From Tersicoccus mangrovi (GTDB lineage Bacteria > Actinomycetota > Actinomycetes > Actinomycetales > Micrococcaceae): a DNA stretch of 64,000 bases. The position numbers were made by a program, and so were the translations under genes. Under the pieces are notes generated by a model. That model did no database searches, was not told the origin of the DNA, and saw only the letters and a program-made list of their open reading frames with translations. This document shows positions 30,907-39,856 of this stretch, in pieces (positions within the stretch are counted from its first letter, which is position 1; each line of letters opens with the position of its first letter). Where the stretch lies: contig NZ_JBAJMW010000006.1 of assembly GCF_036881825.1 (NCBI RefSeq), positions 186,001 to 250,000 of the forward strand, in the 5' to 3' direction.

Positions 30907-33900
30907 ATGATGGCGGGGTTCAACGAGACGACCACGGTGCAGAAACCGATCCTGGATCTGCTCGTCGGTATCGGCTGGGAACACGTGCGCGGTGAGGATC
31001 TGGACCGGAACCGCGAGGACGTGTTCGTCGAGTCCGACCTGACCGCGGCGCTGGCTCGCCTGAACCCGGCGGTCGCCGAGGACCCGGCCCGGGCGGCCGA
31101 GGTGCTCGCCCCGCTACGCGCGATGGTGCTGGCCGCCCGTGATGACGGGCTGGTGGTTGCCAACCAGCGGTTCGTGCCGTGGCTTCGTGGGCAGCAGACG
31201 CATCGGTTCCAGGGCCGGGACGGGTACGAGCCGGTGAGGCTGATCGACTACGCGGACCCGGCCGCGAACCGGCTGGTCGTCTCCGACGAGGTGACGATGG
31301 GCACCCCCGGCCACGAGTGCCGGTTCGACCTCGTGCTGTGGGTCAACGGCATCCCCCTCGTGGTGATCGAGACCAAGTCCCGCACCTCCACGGGCAAGAA
31401 GATCACCTGGCTGGACGGCGCGAAGGACATCCACGACGTCTACGAGCCGGGCTGGCCGGAGTTCTTCGTGCCCAACGCCTTCTCGATCGCCACTGAGGGC
31501 AAGGAGCTGCGGTACGCCGGGGTGCGCACCGACCTGGAGCACTGGGGCGTGTGGGGCGCGACCACGGACCCGATCACCGCGCACGGGTGGGACCGGGTCA
31601 AGCGGGCCGTCGAGCTGCTGCTCACCCCCGGCATGGTGCTCTCGGTCGTCAACGACTACACGGCGTTCGAGCTGAAGGGCCGGCACGCCGGCGCCCCCAC
31701 CCTGGTCAAGATCGTGCCCCGCTACCCGCAGGTCGAGGCGGTGACCGCGATCGTGGCGCGGGCGCTGCACGGGGTCAAGCGGCAGGGCCTGATCCACCAC
31801 ACCCAGGGCTCCGGGAAGACCCTGGCGATGCTGTTCGCCGCGGTGCGGCTGATCAACGAGCCGGCCCTGGCCAACCCGTCGATCATCATGATCGCCGACC
31901 GGGTGCAGCTGGTCACCCAGATGTACCAGCAGTTCGCCCGGGCCGGGATGCCCACCATCGAGGCCCCCGAGACCGCCGAACAGCTGCGCGCCGCCCTGTC
32001 CGCGGACAAGCGCGGGGTGTTCTTCTCCACCGTGCACAAGTTCCGCAACGCCGGGGTGCTGAACGAGCGGTCCAACATCATCGTGCTGATCGACGAGGCG
32101 CACCGCACCCAGGAGGGCCAGCTCGGCACCCACCTGCGCCGCGCCTTCCCCAACGCCCGGTTCTTCGGGTTCACCGGCACCCCGATCGCCGATGCGGACC
32201 GGAACACGTTCGAGCTGTTCGGTGACCCGGACGACCCCGGGCATGTGATGAACACCTACGGCTCGGACCGGTCCATCGCCGACGGCAACACGGTGCCCAT
32301 GCATGTCTCCCCGCGCCTGGTCGACTTCCAGATCCGCAGCGCCGAGCTGGACGCCGCGTTCGAGGAGCTGGCCGATGAGGAGGGCCTGAGCGAGGAGGAG
32401 CGGGACGCCGTCGCCGCCCGGGCGATCTCCACCCGCACGTTCTTCGCCAACCCCGAGCGGATCCGCAAGATCTGCCAGGACATCGTCGAGCACTTCTACG
32501 CCACCGTCAACCCGCTGGGCATGAAGGCGCAGGTCGTGGTGTTCGACCGGGGGCTGTGCGTGGCCTACCAGCAGGAGCTGACCCGGCTGCTGGCCGAACG
32601 TGCCGGTGACGGGGCGCCGGACGAGTCGGCCGTCGTCATGTCCGTGTCCTCGAAGGACGACCCGGACTGGCAGCAGTACAAGCTCACCGACGCCGCCGAG
32701 GACCAGTTGCTGGGCCGGTTCCGCGCCTTCGGAGACCGGTTGAAGTTCCTCGTCGTCACCTCCAAGCTGGGCACCGGGTTCGACGCCCCCATCGAGGGCG
32801 TCATGTACCTGGACAAGCCGCTGAAGCTGCACACGCTGTTCCAGACCATCACCCGCACCAACCGCAACTGGAAGAACCCGGCCACCGGGCAGGAGAAGCT
32901 CTACGGCCTGATCGTGGACTACGTCGGCCTGGGGGACGGGTTCGCCCGCGCCATGAGCCCGGCCAACCCCGAGACCGCCCGCAAGGAACTGGACACCGCG
33001 ACCCTGGTCGCCCAGTTCGACGCGGAGCTGGCGACCGCCTTGGACCGCTTCGCCGGCATCGACCGCACCTCCGCCAGCTTCGAGTCCCTGCAGGCCGCGC
33101 ACGAGCGGATCCCCGACACCGCCGCGCAGGACCGGTTCGCCGCCCAGTACGGGCTCGTGCAGGGCATCTGGGAGGCCTTGTGGCCCGACGAGGGCCTGGA
33201 GGCGCACCTGGAGGACTACCGGTGGCTGTCGAAGGTCTACGCCTCGGTGATGCCCTCGGACGTCAGCCGGGAACTGCTGTGGGCGCGGCTCGGCGCCAAG
33301 ACCACGCAGTTGGTGCACGGCCACATCGGTGAGGTCTCCGTGAACAAGCCCGGCGTCGACGTCGTCATCGCCGACGAAGGCACCATCGCCCGGTTGATCG
33401 CCGCCGGCATCATCGACCCCGACGAGGAGGACGAGATCGAGAAGGGCGCCAGGACGCTGACCGCCTCGGAGGTCCTCGACTCCATCGCCGCGCGCCTGAA
33501 GCGCCGCCTCGAGGGCGGCAACGGCACCCACGCCGTGTACCTGTCCCTGGCCGCCCGGCTGGAGAAGTTGCGGGATCGCCAGTTCGCCCGAGCGCAAGAG
33601 TCGATCAGCTTCCTGCAGGAGATGCTCGACGTCGCCACCGATCTCACCGCCGCGGAGAAGGCTGAGGACGGCGCGGGCCGGGACGGGCTCGACCTGATCC
33701 CCGACCCGCACATCGGAGCCCTCACCCAGATTTTCAACGAGTACAAGCCCGCCGACACCCCGGTCATCCTCGAGAAGGTCGTGACCGACATCGACCAGAT
33801 CGTCACCGAGGTGAAGTACCCCGGCTGGGTCAACACCAAGCGCGGCGACCGGCTCGTGCGCACCTCGATCATGAAGGTGCTCGGCCAGTACCGACTGCCG

Positions 33901-33954
33901 GTGCAGGGCGAGCTGTTCGACCACGCCTACGCCTACATCGCGGCTAACTACTGA
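30907..33954 (+). CDS. hsdR: Type I restriction endonuclease subunit HsdR
   Basis: About 1015 residues, full length. The N-terminal nuclease domain shows the PD-(D/E)xK signature in FDLVLWVNGIPLVVIETKS. The motor has Walker A TQGSGKT, DEAH box LIDEAHRTQ, and GFTGTPI, as in SF2 translocases. The C-terminal helical region binds the methylase. It translocates unmodified DNA and cuts far from the recognition site. Start at ATG 30907 (or adjacent ATG 30910) after GGGGGA. The operon order M-S-R with no inserted gene suggests an intact system. Confidence 0.93.
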   Translation: MMAGFNETTTVQKPILDLLVGIGWEHVRGEDLDRNREDVFVESDLTAALARLNPAVAEDPARAAEVLAPLRAMVLAARDDGLVVANQRFVPWLRGQQTHRFQGRDGYEPVRLIDYADPAANRLVVSDEVTMGTPGHECRFDLVLWVNGIPLVVIETKSRTSTGKKITWLDGAKDIHDVYEPGWPEFFVPNAFSIATEGKELRYAGVRTDLEHWGVWGATTDPITAHGWDRVKRAVELLLTPGMVLSVVNDYTAFELKGRHAGAPTLVKIVPRYPQVEAVTAIVARALHGVKRQGLIHHTQGSGKTLAMLFAAVRLINEPALANPSIIMIADRVQLVTQMYQQFARAGMPTIEAPETAEQLRAALSADKRGVFFSTVHKFRNAGVLNERSNIIVLIDEAHRTQEGQLGTHLRRAFPNARFFGFTGTPIADADRNTFELFGDPDDPGHVMNTYGSDRSIADGNTVPMHVSPRLVDFQIRSAELDAAFEELADEEGLSEEERDAVAARAISTRTFFANPERIRKICQDIVEHFYATVNPLGMKAQVVVFDRGLCVAYQQELTRLLAERAGDGAPDESAVVMSVSSKDDPDWQQYKLTDAAEDQLLGRFRAFGDRLKFLVVTSKLGTGFDAPIEGVMYLDKPLKLHTLFQTITRTNRNWKNPATGQEKLYGLIVDYVGLGDGFARAMSPANPETARKELDTATLVAQFDAELATALDRFAGIDRTSASFESLQAAHERIPDTAAQDRFAAQYGLVQGIWEALWPDEGLEAHLEDYRWLSKVYASVMPSDVSRELLWARLGAKTTQLVHGHIGEVSVNKPGVDVVIADEGTIARLIAAGIIDPDEEDEIEKGARTLTASEVLDSIAARLKRRLEGGNGTHAVYLSLAARLEKLRDRQFARAQESISFLQEMLDVATDLTAAEKAEDGAGRDGLDLIPDPHIGALTQIFNEYKPADTPVILEKVVTDIDQIVTEVKYPGWVNTKRGDRLVRTSIMKVLGQYRLPVQGELFDHAYAYIAANY

Positions 33955-33985
33955 CGACTGCTGCCAGCCCCTGCCGAATGCCGGG

Positions 33986-34948
33986 TCAGCGGCCGGAGCT
34001 GCGCACGGCGTTCATCAGCGCCACGAGACCTTGGTCCTGCAGCAGCCCTGGGTCGACGATCTGTTGGTACTCCTGACCGGTCATGTAGTCCCCGCCGCGG
34101 CGGTTCTGGACCGGCTCGAGCCCCTCGATCAGGACGGCCTCCATAGTGCCGACCACCAGGTCGGTGCCGAACGTCTCGGCCGCCTCGCCCAGCGTTCCGT
34201 CGACCAGGACGGGCCGCAGTCCGAACCAGGAGAACCGGTCCCAGCGTCCCGAGAGCCGATCCTTGGTGTGCTCGAACAGGCGGCGGCCGAGCCTGGGTTT
34301 GGTCACCCGGCCGACGTAGGTGGTGCGTGCCCCGTCATGCAGCAGGTACACGCCCACCTGCTCGGAGAAGTCGACCTCGATGTCGGACCCGGCCAGGTGA
34401 CCGTGGAGCGGAGGGGCGGAGGATCGGCGCCAGTCCACGCTGTCCCGACGCCAGAACATCCCGAAGGCGGCGATCAGGCCCGAGCTCTCGGCCTCCTCCA
34501 GGTCGGCCGCCTGCGGGACGGTCGCGTCGGACGGGTCGGCGACATCCTGCAGCTCGTCGGCGGACCCGTCCAGATCCACCGGCGCCGCGGACGCCACACC
34601 GCGAGGCTGCTCGAGCTCTTGCACGGCAGACGCCGACGTAGAGAGCTCGGCGCCGGCCTCGTACTGCTTCCGCAGTTCCGTCAGCCGCACACGGCTGTCC
34701 CCGCGGATGACGGCCCAGTTGTACCAGCCGTTCGTTTCCGCGCCCTCGCGCAGCGCTTTGCCGGCGGCGGAGGGGGTCTTGTAGGCGACGCCGTCGTAGT
34801 TGACGGTGCCGTCGGCGTTCACGGAGGCGCTGCCGGCGTACCCGGTGCGCATGAAGACGAGGCGTTCCCCGGGCCGGACCAGTCCAGCGGCGATCAGATC
34901 GGCGATCGTCGTGCTGTGCATCTGCCGCTGTCCTGGTGCCTCGCTCAT
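33986..34948 (-). CDS. RAMA domain fused to GIY-YIG nuclease
   Basis: 320 residues. Residues about 12-75 look like a RAMA domain (TIADLIAAGLVRPGERLVF, VNADGTVNYDGVAYKTPSAAG, NGWYNWAV), which is usually linked to adenine methylases. After an acidic linker, residues about 200-290 look like a GIY-YIG nuclease: VGVYLLHDG, TYVGRVT, and the metal-binding Glu in MEAVLIEGL. The combination suggests a modification-sensing endonuclease. Convergent with hsdR and separated by 31 bases. It may be a type IV-like partner of the restriction system (inference). Confidence 0.75.
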   Translation of the reverse strand: MSEAPGQRQMHSTTIADLIAAGLVRPGERLVFMRTGYAGSASVNADGTVNYDGVAYKTPSAAGKALREGAETNGWYNWAVIRGDSRVRLTELRKQYEAGAELSTSASAVQELEQPRGVASAAPVDLDGSADELQDVADPSDATVPQAADLEEAESSGLIAAFGMFWRRDSVDWRRSSAPPLHGHLAGSDIEVDFSEQVGVYLLHDGARTTYVGRVTKPRLGRRLFEHTKDRLSGRWDRFSWFGLRPVLVDGTLGEAAETFGTDLVVGTMEAVLIEGLEPVQNRRGGDYMTGQEYQQIVDPGLLQDQGLVALMNAVRSSGR

Positions 34949-35029
34949 GCTCGCCCTGCCTCGCCTCGTCGGATCGTCGCGCTGGTCGGAGGCCAGCCTA
35001 TGTGCTCGGCGGGGCGGCCGAGCTGCCGG

Positions 35030-35434
35030 TCAGGGGCGCCAGGCGAGCTCGCGCAGCAGCACGATCACCGGGTCCGGAGAGCCGCCGCAGGCCAGCCAGT
35101 CGATCGGTGTCTGGCCGGCTGTGGCGCGGGCGGGGACGACCATCAGGTCATCGACCAGCAGGGGGTCCAGCCCCGGGTCGATCGCGGCGACCACTTCGCG
35201 CAGCCACTCCGGTGACGTGCCGCCGGACGGGTCGGTGATCGCGAACTGCCAGGCCGGGTACCGGATGCCGCTACTGGTGTGGGCCCGGTACAGCAGGCCT
35301 GCGTGATCCCACGCCTCGACCTCCTCCGGCGTCACCGACCGCACCTGGGCGACGTCGTCGACGCTGAGGGAGCGCAGCGTCAGCCACCCGTCGTGCTCTT
35401 GGTCCACCGGCGCGCCTGGGCCGAGGTCGTCCAT
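35030..35434 (-). CDS. Small antitoxin-like protein
   Basis: 134 residues. An HTH-like stretch (LSVDDVAQVRSVTPEEVEAW) is followed by GIRYPAWQF and a C-terminal DWLACGGSPDPVIVLLREL, a layout like Xre/MbcA-type antitoxins and their relatives. Its partner could be the next gene upstream at 35459-35893, but that protein is not a recognised toxin. Start ATG 35434 is not strongly supported by a Shine-Dalgarno sequence. Confidence 0.5.
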   Translation of the reverse strand: MDDLGPGAPVDQEHDGWLTLRSLSVDDVAQVRSVTPEEVEAWDHAGLLYRAHTSSGIRYPAWQFAITDPSGGTSPEWLREVVAAIDPGLDPLLVDDLMVVPARATAGQTPIDWLACGGSPDPVIVLLRELAWRP

Positions 35435-35458
35435 GCCCGACAGGCTACGCGGGACCGA

Positions 35459-35893
35459 TCAGTGGGCTGCGGAGGCGGCCGGCCAGGGGTAGAGCGTGTC
35501 CAGTCGGGTGAAGCCGGTCGGTCGGCCCGTCTCGTCGGTGACCAGCCCGGAGTGTTCGTGGGAGCCGGCGGCGTGCGCGAGGGCCGCCAACAACAGATCC
35601 AGGTGCTCCCGGTCCAGGCCCGGCAACGCCTCGGCGAGGTTCACCGGTTCGGCCCCGAGCAGGGAGACGACGATCGCCACCAGGCGCCGCTCACCGCCAG
35701 ACCAGGCGCCCGAGCCGTCAAGCAGGGCATCCGGGTCCAGGGCGGCGCGCGAGTCGCCGGTCGGAACGATCCACGGGGCACTCGCGTACACGCCCAGGTT
35801 CGCTCGGATCAGCAGCTCCACCGCCGCCTCGGTCGCGTACATGCCCTTCGCCCACGCGCGCAGCGCCTCCGCCGTCTCACCCATGCCGGCCAC
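35459..35893 (-). CDS. Hypothetical protein in the defence patch
   Basis: 144 residues, mostly helical: ETAEALRAWAKGMYATEAAVELLIRA (in two pieces) then a leucine-rich LDREHLDLLLAALAHAA. It ends in ASAAH. No catalytic motif is recognised. ATG 35893 or ATG 35884. It diverges from the HNH gene with a 62-base shared promoter region. Confidence 0.5.
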   Translation of the reverse strand: MAGMGETAEALRAWAKGMYATEAAVELLIRANLGVYASAPWIVPTGDSRAALDPDALLDGSGAWSGGERRLVAIVVSLLGAEPVNLAEALPGLDREHLDLLLAALAHAAGSHEHSGLVTDETGRPTGFTRLDTLYPWPAASAAH

Positions 35894-35943
35894 CTCCCTG
35901 TCAGTTGCGCTCAGGCTACCGGCACGGTGTCGGCGCGGGGCGG

Positions 35944-35949
35944 TACGGT
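35944..35949 (+). promoter_or_regulatory. Leaderless -10 box (TACGGT)
   Basis: TACGGT six bases before ATG 35956 of the HNH gene. Confidence 0.55.
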
Positions 35950-35955
35950 TCGACC

Positions 35956-36783
35956 ATGCCCACCGACATCGGCCTCGACGGTCAGAAGCTGCCCGGCCGC
36001 CTGCTCCGCCTCACCCCGGAGGAGGCATGGGATTTCGAGCACATCCCCGAAGAGACCGCGCCGGTCGAGTGGCTGCGCAAGCACCCGACGGGGCTCACCG
36101 GTGCCGAACTGGAGGCCCTGCGGCCTGATGAGAATGTGTGGGCCCCGAAGGACACTCGGCGTCGAGCGGTCAAGCTGTGGATTCGCGACGGCGGGATCTG
36201 CCAGATATGCGGACTGGCGGTGGACATCTCCCTTCGCTCCATCGCCACGCAGGATGGGGGAGCGACGCTGCACCCGGCGATGGCCTCCGTCGACCATGTC
36301 GTGCCCGGTGGCGGCGACTGGTGGGGCAACCTGCAGCTGGCGCACCGGTGGTGCAACACCGTGCGCAACGACAACCCGCCGACCATCATCGCCGTGCAGA
36401 CGTACCGGGACCAGCTCGCGAAGGCCATCGAAGCAGCACCGTTTCGTGCGACGCCCGAGCCGCTCGTGCGCCGGAACTTCCTCGCGCGCTGGCTGTGGAC
36501 CCCCGTTGTCGACGAGAACTGGCGCGCCGAGGTCGAACACGGTCGGCCGGCCGGGGAGTGGGGCGAGGAGTGGACCGTGCCGGCCCCGGCCCATCCCTAC
36601 CAGCAACGCGAAGACTTCACGTACCCGGAGGGTCTGTACGGCGACCTGCTCGAAGGCGTGAGCGAGCGGTCACGCGCGTCCTTCATCCGACAGGCACGCG
36701 AGAAGGGGTTCGATCGGGACGAGGTCGAGCGTTACTTGGCCGCGCGTCGGCGCCCGAGGCCGAAGAAGGCCACGACCACCTGA
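35956..36783 (+). CDS. HNH endonuclease-domain protein
   Basis: 275 residues. The core has CQICG, VDHVVPGGG and NLQLAHRWCN, i.e. zinc-binding cysteines plus the H and N of an HNH nuclease (about residues 78-140). The C-terminal half is rich in aromatic and charged residues and ends with a lysine-rich tail. The position at the edge of the restriction patch suggests a defence nuclease, but HNH proteins have many roles. Leaderless start inferred from TACGGT. Confidence 0.7.
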   Translation: MPTDIGLDGQKLPGRLLRLTPEEAWDFEHIPEETAPVEWLRKHPTGLTGAELEALRPDENVWAPKDTRRRAVKLWIRDGGICQICGLAVDISLRSIATQDGGATLHPAMASVDHVVPGGGDWWGNLQLAHRWCNTVRNDNPPTIIAVQTYRDQLAKAIEAAPFRATPEPLVRRNFLARWLWTPVVDENWRAEVEHGRPAGEWGEEWTVPAPAHPYQQREDFTYPEGLYGDLLEGVSERSRASFIRQAREKGFDRDEVERYLAARRRPRPKKATTT

Positions 36784-36793
36784 CCTCCCACCG

Positions 36794-38404
36794 TCAGGGG
36801 CGGTACGTGTTCTTCCCGCCGGCCGTCGCCAGGGCCCCGAGGATGAAGTTGCGGTGCTCGAGGTCGGAGTTGTGCTTCCCGACCCCGATCAGCCCGCCGT
36901 AGGAGCCGTGGAAGACCGCCTCGGTGCCCATCGAGAGGATCTCGGTGGCGGGGTGATCGTAGCGCTTGCCGATGTACCGGCTCACGAAGTGGTCGGGGCG
37001 GGTGTACTCCCCGCGCAGGGCGCGGCCGTTGTGCTCGGTGACCCCGCCCTTGCCGTCGGACTTCAGGATGGTCTGGTAGACCGGTTGCAGCTTCTGCTGG
37101 TCGAAGCCGCCTTCACCGTCGGGTTCGATGGTGGTACGGCGGCGCAGGAACGACTCCTCCAGGGCGTTGAGGTTGCCCACGGCGTACCCGAACCGGTGGG
37201 ACAGCTCGTGGGTCGCGACGTCGTCGTTCAGCTTCCGCCCCTCCGCGTAGACCTCCGACCGGCCACCCGTCTTGATCTCCGCCGCCTGCCGCGACCAGCG
37301 GTTGCGGGTGGTCAGCTCGGGGCGGCGCCAGTGGGTCCGCCCGGTCTCCGGGTGCACCCACGGCTTCCACCGGCCACCGGTCGGGGCTCCGCTGGCGGTG
37401 TACTTGATCCGGGTGAACCCGCCGCTGGGCGTGGACCGCCACGTGGTGTCGGGGTCGATCACCTCGTACTCGATCGACTCGTACTTCTCGCCCATGCCCG
37501 GCACGTTTTCGCCGGTGGCGACCCAGTCGAACCGCGGGTTGTTCTCCTGCGCGGGGTCGGGGCGGCCCTCGGCGCGGTACTTGGTGTACGTCCGCTCGGA
37601 TGAGACGCGCGTCTTGACCGCGTCGTTCATGTAGTGGGCGCGGCCCTTGGTGGTCTTGGGCACCATATCGATGCCGTACTCGTTGGACGCCTGAACCCAG
37701 TCGGCCGGGAAGAACTCGCTCATCCGCTGGAACTGGGTGGCCGCCGTCTTCTGGCCGCCCTCGGCGAAGGCGAGATTGCCACCGAGCTCGCGGACCTCGG
37801 CGAGGGCAGCCTGGTAGCCGTCGGCCAGGCGGCGCAGGTCGGTCTTGGTTTGCTCGTCGCGACCGTACATCGTCATCGCGTGTGCGGTGGAAGCCCGGTA
37901 GGCCTCCATCAACAGGGCGTCATCGACCGGGGCGCCGGCCTCGCGTGCGTCGGCGACCCGCTGCTTGACGGACGCGTGGGTCTCCTGAGCGGCGGTGGCC
38001 CGCTCACCCCAGGAGGCCTGGACCTCGGCGGTGGTGATCCCGGCGATCTCCTCGGCGCGGGCGGCGACCATCTCACCGACGTAGATCGCGGCCTGGTCGA
38101 CGGTGCCGAACTCCTCCAGACGGGCCTTGGCAGCGACCTGCCGGTCCATCTCCTGATCGCGCTGCTCATGGCTGCGATAGGTTTCCGGGCGGCCGATCAC
38201 CACCGGAGTGACGATCAGGGCGTCCTTCAGGTCCTCGGCGATCGTGTGGATCGCCTCCACGTCCAGGGCGGCGCCGCCCCACCCCCAGCCGTCGTCGAGG
38301 CTGACGTCGGGGTCAGCGTGGGCGGTCTCACGGAAGCGGCCACCGATGGCGGCGGTGCCGTCGCTGGTGCCGGCGGCGTGACGGGCGGGGGCGAAGGTGC
38401 TCAT
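36794..38404 (-). CDS. Tagged zinc metallopeptidase, actinophage head-associated type
   Basis: 536 residues. The N-terminal tag RHAAGTSDGTAAIGGRF with HADPDVSL occupies residues 8-36. A coiled, helical middle follows. The C-terminal domain has HELSH (HExxH) with a downstream NALEESFL glutamate, and RYIGKRYDHPATEILSMG then HRNFILGALA, a block I know from metallopeptidase domains attached to actinophage head-morphogenesis proteins. A role as a packaged or delivered protease is an inference from the tag and this similarity. Start at 38404, seven bases after a motif B copy, with AGGAAGGG in between. Confidence 0.7.
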   Translation of the reverse strand: MSTFAPARHAAGTSDGTAAIGGRFRETAHADPDVSLDDGWGWGGAALDVEAIHTIAEDLKDALIVTPVVIGRPETYRSHEQRDQEMDRQVAAKARLEEFGTVDQAAIYVGEMVAARAEEIAGITTAEVQASWGERATAAQETHASVKQRVADAREAGAPVDDALLMEAYRASTAHAMTMYGRDEQTKTDLRRLADGYQAALAEVRELGGNLAFAEGGQKTAATQFQRMSEFFPADWVQASNEYGIDMVPKTTKGRAHYMNDAVKTRVSSERTYTKYRAEGRPDPAQENNPRFDWVATGENVPGMGEKYESIEYEVIDPDTTWRSTPSGGFTRIKYTASGAPTGGRWKPWVHPETGRTHWRRPELTTRNRWSRQAAEIKTGGRSEVYAEGRKLNDDVATHELSHRFGYAVGNLNALEESFLRRRTTIEPDGEGGFDQQKLQPVYQTILKSDGKGGVTEHNGRALRGEYTRPDHFVSRYIGKRYDHPATEILSMGTEAVFHGSYGGLIGVGKHNSDLEHRNFILGALATAGGKNTYRP

Positions 38405-38411
38405 GCCCTTC

Positions 38412-38421
38412 CTGTGTACGG
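38412..38421 (-). promoter_or_regulatory. Start-site motif B (CCGTACACAG)
   Basis: Minus-strand copy seven bases before ATG 38404 of the tagged metallopeptidase. Confidence 0.65.
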
Positions 38422-38449
38422 CGGATCGCCAGGATGACGGCGGCTGCCG

Positions 38450-38590
38450 TCACGGCCACAGGCCGCTGATCGCCACGACGAGCTCGACGGCGCGGGTGAG
38501 CAGCGCGAGTATGCAGGTCCCGACGCTGAGCCAGGGAATCAGCGTCGTCGGGTCGATCCGGTGGGCTGTGGGTGCGAGGTGTCGCGCCAT
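38450..38590 (-). CDS. Small single-span membrane protein
   Basis: 46 residues with one hydrophobic helix (LIPWLSVGTCILALLTRAVE) ending in GLWP. ATG 38590 has ACGGAGC upstream. It is missed easily because of its size, but start context and hydrophobic profile support it. Confidence 0.5.
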   Translation of the reverse strand: MARHLAPTAHRIDPTTLIPWLSVGTCILALLTRAVELVVAISGLWP

Positions 38591-38709
38591 GGCGATGCTC
38601 CGTTCCGGGTCCCACGGTGCCGGCTCGTGCCGACTGGGTGTCCGTGGTCCCGCACTAGGAGAGGGCCAGCCCCGTCGTACACGGTGTGGGATGGTGCCCC
38701 GTGTCGGAA

Positions 38710-39039
38710 CTACGCCTCGTCGCCCTCGAGAGCATCGTCGTCGTCCTCGGTGGGGTCCTCGTCGAGGCTGTGGTGCCCGCCGGCGTAGATGAGCTGCCCG
38801 GTCTCCTCGCTGATCTCGGTGAAGAACGCCCGACCGGGATTGGTGGCGGCCAGCGCCGCGGCGACCCCCAGCTCGGTGTCCGCGCCGGCGGTCACGTCGA
38901 TCGAACCCAGCCGGAACCGGGAGCCGAGCTCCACGGCCTCGATGGCGGCGACCACGATGACCGGGTCGCCGGTGAAGGTTCCGTCCTCGAAGGAAGCGAT
39001 GGCGCCGTCGATGTCGACGGCCACGGGGGTGATGCTCAT
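38710..39039 (-). CDS. Nested short product with acidic C-terminus
   Basis: 109 residues beginning MSITPVAVDIDG and ending in a run of Asp and Glu (DEDPTEDDDDALEGDEA). It is the C-terminal portion of the longer frame but has its own Shine-Dalgarno sequence and the replicon's start motif 48 bases upstream, so it is probably expressed on its own. No known domain; it contains a VDIDGAIASFEDGTFTGDP segment. Confidence 0.6.
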   Translation of the reverse strand: MSITPVAVDIDGAIASFEDGTFTGDPVIVVAAIEAVELGSRFRLGSIDVTAGADTELGVAAALAATNPGRAFFTEISEETGQLIYAGGHHSLDEDPTEDDDDALEGDEA

Positions 39040-39792
39040 GGGATGCTCCTGGTGTTCGGGCCCGCGGCGTGCGGGCTGGTTGGTGCCCATGTGTGCGGAC
39101 ACCCGCCCCTCCGACGCCGGCGTCAGCCGGTAGAGCCGGAGGGTCGGTGTCGGCGGAGCCAGTTGTCCACCGCCGAGAAGGCGGCCGAGCTCGGCCGCCT
39201 TCTGCTCGATCGTCAGATCCGCACGGGTGGCGATCCCCTTGTCCTTCTCGGTCCATCGGGCCCGGTGGGCGACTGCACGGGCCCGGGTGCGGGCGTTGCG
39301 TTCCCTCGAGGCGGCCGCCGTCGCCGCCGAGCAGTCCTCGCACCGGCAGCCCTGCTCGTAGGCCAGGACCGTGCCGTGCTCGGCGGTGATGTTGGCCCGC
39401 GCGATCCGGCGCTGGTTCTGCGTCCGCTTGTACTGGGCCTTCGCCGTCGTGCAGGCCGGGCAGGGGCAGCCGTGGTTCATCCACCCGGAGGTGGTCCCGT
39501 GACGGATCACGGGTGGCGGGGAGGGGACCCCGTGCTGGGCCACGATGCGTCGGACGGCCCGGTAGGTGAGGCCCGTCCGGTCGGCGATCTGCGGCAACGT
39601 CGCCCCGCTGGCCCGCAGATCCCGGATCCGAGGGAGTGCCGCCTCGACCTCGGCCGGGGTGGTCAGGTGCCGGATCGGGGTGTCCATCGGCAGCCCCAGC
39701 GCACGCCGGCGATAGTGGGCCGCACACAGTCCGCGCGCGGCGACCACCCGGCCACACTCGGCCTGGGTGCACACGGTGGCGGGCTGACTCAA
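38710..39792 (-). CDS. Zinc/HTH protein continuous with an in-frame nested gene
   Basis: One open frame of 360 residues from TTG 39792 (Shine-Dalgarno CCAGGAGCC). The N-terminal part has CTQAECG...GLCAAHY, an HTH (GATLPQIADRTGLTYRAVRRIV) and further Cys pairs (CPCPACTTAK, CRCEDCSAA). No stop separates this from the last 109 residues, which have their own start (ATG 39039, CAGGAG Shine-Dalgarno) and their own motif A copy at 39088-39098. Either this is a fusion with an internal promoter giving a short isoform, or a stop has been lost. Confidence 0.6.
   Translation of the reverse strand: MSQPATVCTQAECGRVVAARGLCAAHYRRRALGLPMDTPIRHLTTPAEVEAALPRIRDLRASGATLPQIADRTGLTYRAVRRIVAQHGVPSPPPVIRHGTTSGWMNHGCPCPACTTAKAQYKRTQNQRRIARANITAEHGTVLAYEQGCRCEDCSAATAAASRERNARTRARAVAHRARWTEKDKGIATRADLTIEQKAAELGRLLGGGQLAPPTPTLRLYRLTPASEGRVSAHMGTNQPARRGPEHQEHPMSITPVAVDIDGAIASFEDGTFTGDPVIVVAAIEAVELGSRFRLGSIDVTAGADTELGVAAALAATNPGRAFFTEISEETGQLIYAGGHHSLDEDPTEDDDDALEGDEA
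39088..39098 (-). promoter_or_regulatory. Start-site motif A inside a longer open frame, leader type
   Basis: Exact minus-strand CCGCACACATG, 48 bases before ATG 39039. The surrounding frame stays open through it. Confidence 0.65.
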
Positions 39793-39856
39793 GGGGTGGC
39801 TCCTGGCGGGTGATCGTGGGCGGCGATGGCGCCGCCCACGATCGTACGGGTGCCGG

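Noticed and set aside
31114..33924. Long minus-strand open frame opposite hsdR
   Set aside because: Its Gly/Val/Asp-rich composition without domains is typical of antisense frames in GC-rich DNA; hsdR is unmistakable on the other strand.
39719..39732. Plus-strand CCGCACACAG inside the zinc/HTH gene
   Set aside because: It points against the only gene there, and the bases encode a constrained GLC-A-A-H-Y metal-binding block on the minus strand, so a chance match is likelier than a promoter.
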